From Falsirhodobacter halotolerans (GTDB lineage: Bacteria > Pseudomonadota > Alphaproteobacteria > Rhodobacterales > Rhodobacteraceae), in the NCBI RefSeq assembly GCF_022899245.1, contig NZ_JALJAZ010000003.1, forward strand, positions 1-64,000: DNA of 64,000 nt. Reading direction: 5' to 3'. This document shows positions 34,599 through 42,464 of the stretch, in pieces. Numbering within the stretch: the stretch's first letter is position 1; each line of letters starts with the position of its first letter. A program made the position numbers and the translations under genes. The notes beneath the pieces are model-generated. The model saw only the letters and a program-made list of their open reading frames with translations. It was not told the DNA's origin and did not search any database.

Positions 34599-36167
34599 AT
34601 GTTCGACTTCTTTTCCGCCCGCCGCCCATCGACCCTTGCCGGTGGTGCGATGATTGCGACCTCGCACCCCCTCGCCACGGCGGCGGGGCTGGAGGTGTTG
34701 GCGGCGGGGGGCACGGCCGCCGATGCGGCGATCGCCGCGGTGGCCGTGCAATGCGTCGTGGATCCGCTGATGACGGGCATCGGCGGGGATTGCTTTGCCC
34801 TCTATGCGCCGAAGGGGGGCGCGGTGAAGGCGCTGAACGGGTCGGGGCGCGCCCCGGCCGCCGCCACCGTGGCCGCCCTGACGGAGGCGGGCGTGACGGA
34901 GACGATCCCGCAGACCAGCCCCCATGCCGTCACCGTTCCGGGTGCGATCTCGGCCTGGTGCCGGTTGCACGCCGATCACGGAACGATGCCGCTGGCGCGT
35001 CTGTTCGCCCGCGCCATCGCCTATGCCGAAGGTGGGTTTCCGGTCACGCCGCGCGTGGCGATGGACTGGGCCGCCAATCAGGCGACCGTGGCCGCCGACC
35101 CGCACGCCGCCGCGCATTTCCTGCCCGCGCCGGATGTGGGCGCGCGTTTTGCCCAGCCCCTGTTGGCCGCCCGCCTGCGCGAGATTGCGGACAAGGGCGC
35201 TTCGGGCTTTTACGGCGGGACGACCGGGGCCGCGATGGCGCGGCATCTGGCCGGCCTTGGCGGGTTGCACACGGTGGAGGATTTCGCTGCCGGGACCGAC
35301 GCCGCCTTCTGGACCGATCCGATCAGCGCCACCTATCGCGGGACGACGGTGCATGAATGCCCGCCGAACGGGCAGGGGCTGGCGGCGCTTTTGATCCTGA
35401 AGATCATCGAGGGGTTCGACATGGCAACCCTGCCCGAGGCGGACCGCATCCACGTTCTGGCCGAGGCGACGAAGATCGCCTATCACCACCGCGACGCGCT
35501 TCTGGCCGATCCGGCCGCGTGCGAGGACGTGGTGGAGCGGCTCTTGTCCGACGAGGTCATCGCCACCCTGCAGGCGCGCATCGACATGGCCCGCGCCGCC
35601 ACCCCCGTCCTGTGGCACGAGCCCGAGCACAAGGACACCATCTATCTGTGCGCGGTGGACGCCGAAGGAAACGCCATCTCGTTCATCAATTCGATCTTCC
35701 ACGGGTTCGGCTCGGGGTTGTATGATCCCGAAACCGGCGTGCTGTTCCACAACCGCGGGTCGTCCTTCCGTCTGATCCCCGGCCATCCGAACGCCATCGC
35801 GCCGGGCAAGCGTCCCATGCATACGATCATCCCCGGCATGGTCACCCATGAAGGAGAGGCCCGGATGCCCTTCGGCGTGATGGGCGGGCATTATCAGGCG
35901 ACGGGTCATGCGGCGTTCCTGTCGGCTGTGCTGGATCAGGGCCTGGATCTTCAGGCCGCGCTGGACCTGCCGCGCAGTTTTGCCACCGGCGGCGAATTGC
36001 AGGTGGAACCGACCGTCCCGCCCGAAATCCGCGCCGATCTGGAGGCGCGGGGCCATCGGGTAAAGGTTTTGGACAGCCCTCTGGGCGGCGGGCAGGCCAT
36101 CCGCATCGGCGATGTGCTGGAGGGGGGGTCCGACAGCCGCAAGGACGGCATGGCGCTCGGGTTCTGA
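34599..36167 (+). CDS. Gamma-glutamyltransferase family protein (Ntn hydrolase)
   Basis: 522 residues. Such proteins self-cleave before a threonine and then hydrolyse or transfer gamma-glutamyl groups. The large-subunit part begins GGAMIATSHPLATAAGLEVL and has VDPLMTGIGGDCFALYAP. The expected cleavage/catalytic threonine is in HKDTIYLCAVDAEGNAISF near residue 347. The small subunit ends with the family's ATGHAAFLSAVLDQGLDLQA. There is no signal peptide, unlike secreted glutathione-degrading GGTs, so it should work in the cytoplasm. It overlaps eutB by one base, linking it to ethanolamine metabolism. Confidence 0.88.
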   Translation: MFDFFSARRPSTLAGGAMIATSHPLATAAGLEVLAAGGTAADAAIAAVAVQCVVDPLMTGIGGDCFALYAPKGGAVKALNGSGRAPAAATVAALTEAGVTETIPQTSPHAVTVPGAISAWCRLHADHGTMPLARLFARAIAYAEGGFPVTPRVAMDWAANQATVAADPHAAAHFLPAPDVGARFAQPLLAARLREIADKGASGFYGGTTGAAMARHLAGLGGLHTVEDFAAGTDAAFWTDPISATYRGTTVHECPPNGQGLAALLILKIIEGFDMATLPEADRIHVLAEATKIAYHHRDALLADPAACEDVVERLLSDEVIATLQARIDMARAATPVLWHEPEHKDTIYLCAVDAEGNAISFINSIFHGFGSGLYDPETGVLFHNRGSSFRLIPGHPNAIAPGKRPMHTIIPGMVTHEGEARMPFGVMGGHYQATGHAAFLSAVLDQGLDLQAALDLPRSFATGGELQVEPTVPPEIRADLEARGHRVKVLDSPLGGGQAIRIGDVLEGGSDSRKDGMALGF

Positions 36168-37528
36168 TGCCCACCTATGCCGCCACCGCCGGGGGGGAAA
36201 GGTTCACCTTCCCCAGCCTTGCCGCCCTGATGGCGGCGGCGACGCCCGAACGGTCGGGCGACCAGCTGGCGGGCCTTGCGGCGGCCTCGCCCGTGGCGCG
36301 GGTGGCGGCGCGCTATGCGCTGGCCGATCTGCCGCTGACCGAGTTTCTGAATGTCGCCCTCATCCCCTATGAGATGGACGAGGTTACCCGCCTGATCCTT
36401 GACACCCATGACGCGGCGGCCTTCGTGCCGCTGCGCGCACTGACCGTGGGGGGGTTGCGCGACTGGCTTCTGGCGGCCGAACCGGCGCAACTTGCGGCGG
36501 TGGCGGCGGGGTTGACGCCCGAGATGGTGGCGGCGGTCTCCAAGCTGATGCGCAATCAGGATCTGATCCGCGTCGCCCGCAAATGCGAGGTGGTGACCCG
36601 GTTCCGCACCACGCTGGGCCTGCGCGGGCACCTGTCCACCCGTCTTCAGCCCAATCATCCGGCGGACGATCTGCGCGGGATCGCGGTGGCGGTGCTGGAC
36701 GGCCTGCTGCAAGGGGCGGGCGATGCGGTCATCGGCATCAACCCCGCCTCGGACAGCCTGTCGAACTGCGCCCGCATCCTTCATGCGCTGGATGATCTGC
36801 GCCAGAATTTCGACATGCCGGCGCAGTCTTGCGTGCTGACCCATGTCACCACCTCGCTGCGCCTGATGAACGACGGGGCGCCGGTCGATCTGGTATTCCA
36901 GTCGATCGCCGGCACCCAGGGGGCGAATGCGGGCTTCGGCGTCGATCTGGCCGTGCTGGCCGAGGCGGCGGACGCGGCCCGCAGCCTGTCCCGTGGCACG
37001 GTCGGCCAGAACGCGATGTATTTCGAAACCGGGCAGGGTGCGGCCCTGTCGGCGGGCGCGCATCACGGGGTGGATCAACAGACGCTGGAGGTGCGGGCCT
37101 ACGGCGTGGCGCGCGCATATCATCCGCTGTTGGTGAACACCGTGGTGGGCTTCATCGGGCCGGAATACCTTTATGACGGCAAGCAGATCATCCGCGCGGG
37201 GTTGGAGGATCATTGCTGCGGCAAGCTGCTTGGCCTGCCGATGGGGGTCGATGTCTGCTATACCAACCATGTGGAGGCGGATCAGGACGACATGGACACT
37301 CTGATGACCCTGCTGGCGGCGGGGGGCGTGAACTTCGTCATCACCGTGCCGGGGGCGGATGACGTGATGCTGTCCTATCAGTCGCTGGCGTTCGAGGATA
37401 TCGGCTATCTGCGCGAGGTGACGGGGCTGGCCCCCGCGCCGGAATTCGCGGCCTGGCTGGCGCGGATGGGGATCGGGGATGCGCCGTCGCTGCCAGATAT
37501 GGCCCGCCGTATGGGAATTGCCGGATGA
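36167..37528 (+). CDS. eutB: Ethanolamine ammonia-lyase large subunit
   Basis: 453 residues, full length. This adenosylcobalamin-dependent enzyme splits ethanolamine into acetaldehyde and ammonia. Recognisable segments are RNQDLIRVARKCEVVTRFRT, AVIGINPASDSLSNCARILH, YFETGQGAALSAGAHHGVDQ, and GLPMGVDVCYTNHVEADQDD. It begins on the stop of the GGT-like gene (TGATG) and ends on the eutC start (ATGA). No microcompartment shell genes, EutA reactivase or EutR are present here, so this is the simple cytosolic form. Confidence 0.96.
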   Translation: MPTYAATAGGERFTFPSLAALMAAATPERSGDQLAGLAAASPVARVAARYALADLPLTEFLNVALIPYEMDEVTRLILDTHDAAAFVPLRALTVGGLRDWLLAAEPAQLAAVAAGLTPEMVAAVSKLMRNQDLIRVARKCEVVTRFRTTLGLRGHLSTRLQPNHPADDLRGIAVAVLDGLLQGAGDAVIGINPASDSLSNCARILHALDDLRQNFDMPAQSCVLTHVTTSLRLMNDGAPVDLVFQSIAGTQGANAGFGVDLAVLAEAADAARSLSRGTVGQNAMYFETGQGAALSAGAHHGVDQQTLEVRAYGVARAYHPLLVNTVVGFIGPEYLYDGKQIIRAGLEDHCCGKLLGLPMGVDVCYTNHVEADQDDMDTLMTLLAAGGVNFVITVPGADDVMLSYQSLAFEDIGYLREVTGLAPAPEFAAWLARMGIGDAPSLPDMARRMGIAG

Positions 37529-38247
37529 CCGACCTTGTGCCCCGCCTGTCGGCCCTGACCCCGTCGCGTGTGCGGTTGGACCCCAAGGGCGGTCCCGCCC
37601 CCCTTGGCGCGGTGCTGGAGTTTCAGGAATGCCACGCGCGGGCGCGGGCGGCGATCCATGGCACGGTGGACTGGGACGCCTTCGCGCGGGCGTTGGACCG
37701 CCCGACCCTTCGTCTGCACAGCCGCGCGGCCGACCGGGCCGAATATATCCGCAGGCCCGATCTTGGGCGGCGGCTGGATGCCGCGTCCGAAGGTGCGATC
37801 GACCATCAGGGCTGCGATCTGGCGATCATCGTGGCGGACGGGCTGTCGGCCACCGCGGTGACGACGCAGGCCGCCCCGCTGATCGCTGCCCTGACCGCCG
37901 CCGCGCCGGACCTGACGCTGGGCCCCGTGGCGCTGGTGGCGCAGGGGCGCGTGGCGGTGGGGGATGAGGTGGCGTCGCGGATGGGGGCGGCGATGGGGCT
38001 TGTGCTGATCGGGGAACGCCCGGGGCTGAGCGTGTCGGACAGCCTTGGGGCCTATCTGACCCTGAATCCGATCCCCGGAACACCGGACAGCCGCCGCAAC
38101 TGCGTGTCGAACATCCATGGGCGCGGGGGTTTGTCGATCGCCGAGGCAGCGGCCAAGATCGTCTGGCTGATGCGGGCGGCGCGCCGGATCGGGGCCACGG
38201 GCATCGCGCTGAAGGATGAAAGCCCGTCGTCGCCCCGCCTTGAATGA
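37525..38247 (+). CDS. eutC: Ethanolamine ammonia-lyase small subunit
   Basis: 240 residues. It completes the B12-binding site with EutB. Typical segments are ARAAIHGTVDWDAFARAL, LRLHSRAADRAEYIRRPDLG, VALVAQGRVAVGDEVASRMG and TPDSRRNCVSNIHGRGGLS. It is coupled to eutB by ATGA and converges on the nfeD-like gene, with only 4 bp between stops. Confidence 0.95.
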   Translation: MTDLVPRLSALTPSRVRLDPKGGPAPLGAVLEFQECHARARAAIHGTVDWDAFARALDRPTLRLHSRAADRAEYIRRPDLGRRLDAASEGAIDHQGCDLAIIVADGLSATAVTTQAAPLIAALTAAAPDLTLGPVALVAQGRVAVGDEVASRMGAAMGLVLIGERPGLSVSDSLGAYLTLNPIPGTPDSRRNCVSNIHGRGGLSIAEAAAKIVWLMRAARRIGATGIALKDESPSSPRLE

Positions 38248-38251
38248 CGGG

Positions 38252-38515
38252 TCAGTCGTTGATGTCGCGGTCCCAGATCCGCACCTGACCCTTGGTCACG
38301 CCCATCATCCGGCGCAGCAGGATCCAGATCACGCCCGACAGCGCCGCCGTTGCAACCAATGTCAGGGGCAGGTCCGCCGTCCAAAGGCCTGACAGCAGCG
38401 CCAGCCCCATCACCGCCACCGCCCCGGCAATCCCCAGAAACACCCAGGCCGGAAGGATCAGTTCCACCCCCGCCAGAACCAGCGCCGCGACCAGCCACAG
38501 CCAGCCGTTCAGCAT
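38252..38515 (-). CDS. Short NfeD-like membrane protein
   Basis: 87 residues from the ATG at 38515, which overlaps the SPFH gene stop (ATGA). Three predicted helices (about residues 3-20, 23-45, 50-72) and the short C-terminal tail match NfeD1b-type partners of stomatin-like proteins. The usual soluble OB-fold domain is almost absent; only the tail RMMGVTKGQVRIWDRDIND remains. Confidence 0.82.
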   Translation of the reverse strand: MLNGWLWLVAALVLAGVELILPAWVFLGIAGAVAVMGLALLSGLWTADLPLTLVATAALSGVIWILLRRMMGVTKGQVRIWDRDIND

Positions 38516-39405
38516 CACGCTTTCCCCCCGAACATGCGGAATGCGTTGGAAAACGCCTCCAGCGCGGCGGCGGGCAGAAGGATGGTCTGCTTGCCATCGC
38601 CTTGCGCCACGTCGGACAGGGCCTCCACCTGCCGCATCGCCACCTGATATTGCGCGGCCTCCAGCCCGTTGCGGGAAATCGCCTCGGCAATGGCGGTGGT
38701 GGCATAGGCTTCGGCGTCCGCCAGAATGCGTTTGGCCTTGGCCTGCTGTTCGGCGGCGTAAAGGTCGGCGTCGGCGGCCAGCTCGGTGGCGCGGCGGCGG
38801 CCCTCCGCCTCGGTCACCTGCGCGCGGCGGGCACGTTCGGCGTTCAGTTGCTGCAGCATGGCCGCGCGGGTCGCCTCGTCCAGATTGACGTCGAGGATTT
38901 CGGCCCGCGTCACCTCGATCCCCCAATCATCGACGATGTTGGCCAGCGATTCCCGCACGCGCGCAATCAGTTGGGCGCGGTTGGACTGGACCTGATCCAG
39001 TTCCAGCGTGCCGATTTCGGACCGGACGATGCCCGCCACGGTGGTGGCGATGGCCGCGTCGATGTCGCGGATGCGATAGACCGTCTTTTCCGGTTCGATG
39101 ATGCGATAGAAGACGCTGCTGTCCACCTGCACCAGCACGTTGTCCGCCGTGATCGCATCCTGGGAATTGGTGGGCAGCTGGCGTTCGAGGATGGAAATGC
39201 GGTGCGCCACCTTGTCGATGAACGGCACGATGATGTTGATGCCCGGACCCAGGACCGAACGCAGCCGCCCGAACCGCTCCACCACGAACTTTTCGGATTG
39301 CGGCACGATGCGGACCGCAGAGCCGATGGCGAAGGCCAGAATGATCGCCAGAACGACCAATGCCAGATTTTGTCCGACAAGGTCGAGGGCGGATTCGATC
39401 CACAT
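38515..39405 (-). CDS. SPFH/band 7 (stomatin-like) membrane protein
   Basis: 296 residues from the ATG at 39405. One N-terminal membrane anchor (about residues 13-32), the SPFH domain to about residue 190 (VPQSEKFVVERFGRLRSVLG, TADNVLVQVDSSVFYRI), then a charged Ala/Glu-rich coiled coil (AEGRRRATELAADADLYAAE). These form large ring or cage assemblies with NfeD in functional membrane microdomains and often work with membrane proteases. The nfeD-like gene directly follows. Confidence 0.92.
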   Translation of the reverse strand: MWIESALDLVGQNLALVVLAIILAFAIGSAVRIVPQSEKFVVERFGRLRSVLGPGINIIVPFIDKVAHRISILERQLPTNSQDAITADNVLVQVDSSVFYRIIEPEKTVYRIRDIDAAIATTVAGIVRSEIGTLELDQVQSNRAQLIARVRESLANIVDDWGIEVTRAEILDVNLDEATRAAMLQQLNAERARRAQVTEAEGRRRATELAADADLYAAEQQAKAKRILADAEAYATTAIAEAISRNGLEAAQYQVAMRQVEALSDVAQGDGKQTILLPAAALEAFSNAFRMFGGKA

Positions 39406-39437
39406 GTCCACGGCGATCTCTCCCTGTTTTCCGTGCA

Positions 39438-40691
39438 CTATGACCCAAGCGGACGGCCCGGCGCAACGGCGGATGCGGCGGCGGTGACGCGGGCCTGATC
39501 CGGGGCGAACTCCATGGCGGCCAGGGCGCGCGACAAGGCCAGATCCGATTGCCGCGCCGCCGCCGCGCTGAAGGTCGGGCGGCCCATGACAGACAGGGCG
39601 GCAAGGGTCTTTTGCAGACGCAACTGCACCTCGATCACGGCGGCGCCGTCGCGGGCGATCGGTCCGAAGGCGTCGGCCAGCATGTCGTCGTCGGTGATGG
39701 GCGGCACGAAGACCGCGGGATGGGCGATCTCATCCGCGGTCGGATCCTCGCCCCACAAGGCCAGAAGGCGGCTGCAGCGTCCGATGATGTCGATCGCGGT
39801 GCCCGGATCGTTCACGGCGGGCGACAGCGCGCGCGAGGCGATTTCGGCCATGACCACAAGGCCGAAGCGCGGATCCTGATCATAGCTGCGCTCCGCCTCG
39901 ATGGTGAAGGCGGCGGCCAGGTCGTCATCCTCGTCCGGGGCGATATCGGTGCGGGCCAGAACGGTGTGCGGAAAGATGAAGGCCCCCGGAATGCGCGCCA
40001 CATGCACCCGCGCGCCCTTGTCCTCGGCCCAGTCCGACAGATGGGCCATGTCGATATGCTGAAGGTATCCGATTTTCCTGCCGGTGATCGCATGGGGCAG
40101 GGCGGGGGCACCGTCGGGCAGGGGATGCCCGCCCAGCCAGGGGGCCGTCTGCCGCCCGACGATCGCGCGGCGCGTCGCATCCTCCACCCGTTGGTTCGTG
40201 TCGCCCACGCGTCCCAGCCGCGTCAGATGATCGATCCACCGCAACAGCGTCACCACGATCAGCGCGACCACCCCGATGGTGGCCGCGAACAGGACCAGCC
40301 GCCCGCGATCGCCGTAGGCCCCGGTGGTCAGCATGATGATCCCGACGATGGCGAACAGGAAGGATCCGACGAAGGTGGACAGGACGTTCTGCGTCAGGCG
40401 ATCTTCCATCAGCAGGCGCGTGGCACGGGGCGTCACGTTCGTCGTGGCCGACCCATAGGCCGAGGTGGCCACGCTGAGCGAGAAGGTCGTGACCGCCAAC
40501 ATGCTGGAGGCGATGATGTTCAAAAGGTTGTCGACCGAATTCGCCGCGATTGCCCCCGGCAATTGCCAGGGGATGAACCGCTCCACTACCGCCGCCAGAA
40601 TGGCCGTGGCCACGCCCAGCAGACCGATCAGCGTGGCGCGCAACCACAAGCGGCGTGTTATCCTGCTCCAGATCCATTGCCAGCGCGACAT
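39438..40691 (-). CDS. DUF2254 family membrane protein
   Basis: 417 residues. Four predicted helices in the first 140 residues (for example RATLIGLLGVATAILAAVV and FVGSFLFAIVGIIMLTTGAY), then a large cytoplasmic domain. Family hallmarks are VTTFSLSVATSAYGSATTNV and FGLVVMAEIASRALSPAVND. Its function is unknown. It ends 32 bp before the SPFH gene and may be co-transcribed with it. Confidence 0.85.
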   Translation of the reverse strand: MSRWQWIWSRITRRLWLRATLIGLLGVATAILAAVVERFIPWQLPGAIAANSVDNLLNIIASSMLAVTTFSLSVATSAYGSATTNVTPRATRLLMEDRLTQNVLSTFVGSFLFAIVGIIMLTTGAYGDRGRLVLFAATIGVVALIVVTLLRWIDHLTRLGRVGDTNQRVEDATRRAIVGRQTAPWLGGHPLPDGAPALPHAITGRKIGYLQHIDMAHLSDWAEDKGARVHVARIPGAFIFPHTVLARTDIAPDEDDDLAAAFTIEAERSYDQDPRFGLVVMAEIASRALSPAVNDPGTAIDIIGRCSRLLALWGEDPTADEIAHPAVFVPPITDDDMLADAFGPIARDGAAVIEVQLRLQKTLAALSVMGRPTFSAAAARQSDLALSRALAAMEFAPDQARVTAAASAVAPGRPLGS

Positions 40692-40758
40692 GCGGCCCCT
40701 CCGTTCGATGCTGGGGCGAACGATGATGCCGGGGGGGCCAAGATCAATGCCCGGACGT

Positions 40759-40790
40759 AAAAAGGGCGCGGCGGAAGATCCCCGCGCCCC
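40759..40790 (-). terminator. Intrinsic terminator after the minus-strand AGCS symporter gene
   Basis: On the minus strand GGGCGCGG and CCGCGCCC form an 8-bp stem with a 10-nt loop, followed at once by TTTTT. It lies 8 bp beyond the symporter stop and is a textbook rho-independent terminator. Confidence 0.85.
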
Positions 40791-40796
40791 CCGATG

Positions 40797-42260
40797 TCAG
40801 CGGCGGGGGTCTTGGGTCCATTCCTCCCACCCCGGCTGGCCCTTCATGAAGACCTCGATCTCTGCCCGGCTGGCTTTCAGTTTGGGGTCGTGGTGCAGAT
40901 AGTGCCGCGTTTCCCGCACGATCAGGCCCGACAGGATCAGAAGCCCGATCAGGTTAGGGATCGCCATCAGACCGTTCATCACGTCCGAGAAGTTCCACAC
41001 CACGCCAAGCTGCACCGTGCAGCCGACATAGACGACGAGCGCGAACAGGATGCGGAACGGCATGACGCCGCCGCGCCCGACCAGACGTTCGACATTGCGT
41101 TCCCCGTAATAGGCCCAGCCGAGGATGGTGGAATAGGCGAACAGCACCAGACCAACGGTCACGATCCAATGCCCCCATTCCCCCGGAAGGCCGTTGCTGA
41201 ATGCCTGCCCGGTCATGATCGCGGCCGAAAGCTGTTCGCCCGTGGCGGGATCGATGTCGTCCCAGACGCCGGTGGTGATGATGACAAGGCCGGTGCAGGT
41301 CACGACGATGATCGTGTCGATGAAGGTCTGGGTCATCGACACCAGCCCCTGACGCACCGGATGGGTGGTCTGTGCCGAGGCGGCGGCAATCGCCGCCGAC
41401 CCCATGCCGGATTCGTTGGAAAAGATGCCCCGCGCCACCCCGTATTGCACGGCGATCATGATGGATGACCCGACGAACCCGCCGACCGCGCCCGTGCCCG
41501 TGAACGCCTGCGAAAAGATCTGGCCGATGGCGGCCGGCACGTCGGTGATGTTCACCAGCAGGATATACAGCGCGCCCGCGACATAGAAGATGATCATCGC
41601 CGGAACCAGGCCCGCCGTCACCCGCCCGATGGATTTGATCCCGCCCACCAGCACCACCAGCGTCAGACCGGCAAGGATCAGCCCCGTGGCCCAGGTGGGC
41701 ACCGAGAAGCTGCGGTCGAGGTTGGAGGCGATGGAGTTGCCCTGCGTCATGTTGCCGATGCCGAAACAGGCGCAGACGGCGAAGATGGCGAAGGCCAGCG
41801 CCAGAAACTTGCCGAATGCGCCCGGAATTCCACGCTCCAGATAATATTGCGGCCCGCCCGATTTTTCGCCCGCCGCATCGGTGGTGCGAAAGCGCACGCC
41901 CAGAAACGCCTCGGAATATTTCGACGCCATGCCAAGGATCGCCGTCATCCACATCCAGAACAGCGCGCCCGGGCCACCGATGGCGATGGCGGTCGCCACG
42001 CCCACGATGTTGCCGGTGCCGACGGTGGCGGCCATCGCCGTCGTCAGCGCCTGGAACTGCGAGATGTCACCGTCATCCGTGTCATCCTTGCGCCGGATCA
42101 ACCCCAGCCGCAGCGCCGCCCCCAGCCGAAGCAGCTGGATGAAGCCAAGCCGCACCGTCAGGTAAAGGCCCGTGCCCAGAAGAAGCGGGATCAGCAGGAA
42201 TGGCCCCCAGACCACGCCGCCGACCGCGCCCAGAAAAGCCTCAAGATTGTTGAAATCCAT
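40797..42260 (-). CDS. Sodium:alanine/glycine symporter (AGCS family)
   Basis: 487 residues from the ATG at 42260; the frame continues upstream but only this start fits the family N-terminus (FNNLEAFLGAVGGVVWGPFL). About eleven predicted helices. Hallmarks are TVGTGNIVGVATAIAIGGPG, FSNESGMGSAAIAAASAQTT and FAYSTILGWAYYGERNVERL. It imports alanine, glycine or a similar amino acid with sodium. A second AGCS gene is divergent from it. Confidence 0.94.
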   Translation of the reverse strand: MDFNNLEAFLGAVGGVVWGPFLLIPLLLGTGLYLTVRLGFIQLLRLGAALRLGLIRRKDDTDDGDISQFQALTTAMAATVGTGNIVGVATAIAIGGPGALFWMWMTAILGMASKYSEAFLGVRFRTTDAAGEKSGGPQYYLERGIPGAFGKFLALAFAIFAVCACFGIGNMTQGNSIASNLDRSFSVPTWATGLILAGLTLVVLVGGIKSIGRVTAGLVPAMIIFYVAGALYILLVNITDVPAAIGQIFSQAFTGTGAVGGFVGSSIMIAVQYGVARGIFSNESGMGSAAIAAASAQTTHPVRQGLVSMTQTFIDTIIVVTCTGLVIITTGVWDDIDPATGEQLSAAIMTGQAFSNGLPGEWGHWIVTVGLVLFAYSTILGWAYYGERNVERLVGRGGVMPFRILFALVVYVGCTVQLGVVWNFSDVMNGLMAIPNLIGLLILSGLIVRETRHYLHHDPKLKASRAEIEVFMKGQPGWEEWTQDPRR

Positions 42261-42334
42261 CACTGTCCCCGTGCATTTGCGTTGTTTTTGTGCACCAGAC
42301 GGCGGGAGGAGAGGGGGTTTGTCAAGACGTTGCG

Positions 42335-42446
42335 AACCCCTTGGGGTTGAAACCTGCGGCCGTGCATTGTCCAAGGCGGCTTGAACCGCGCATCGCGCGC
42401 ACCATCCTGTTCAAAAAATGGGCCTGTCCAAAAATGGGGCCTGTCC
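42335..42446 (+). repeat. Dyad and tandem repeat between the two divergent AGCS genes
   Basis: The 204-bp gap holds a dyad, AACCCC-TT-GGGGTT (42335-42348), midway between the starts. Before the plus-strand gene is a tandem repeat: AAAAATGGGCCTGTCC (42414-42429) directly followed by AAAAATGGGGCCTGTCC (42430-42446). Both could be operator sites. No convincing -10/-35 pair was found on either strand. Confidence 0.5.
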
Positions 42447-42464
42447 GAAAAGAGGGGACGCCGC

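Noticed and set aside
32397-36056. Minus-strand open frame of 1219 codons
   Set aside because: Only its last 298 codons are a real permease. The rest runs antisense through the ATPase gene's other frame, the divergent control region and the GGT gene, with Arg/Gly/His-rich sequence and no family resemblance.
36167-38247. Ethanolamine-utilisation microcompartment locus
   Set aside because: Only eutB and eutC are present; no shell proteins, EutA, EutE, EutG or EutR nearby.
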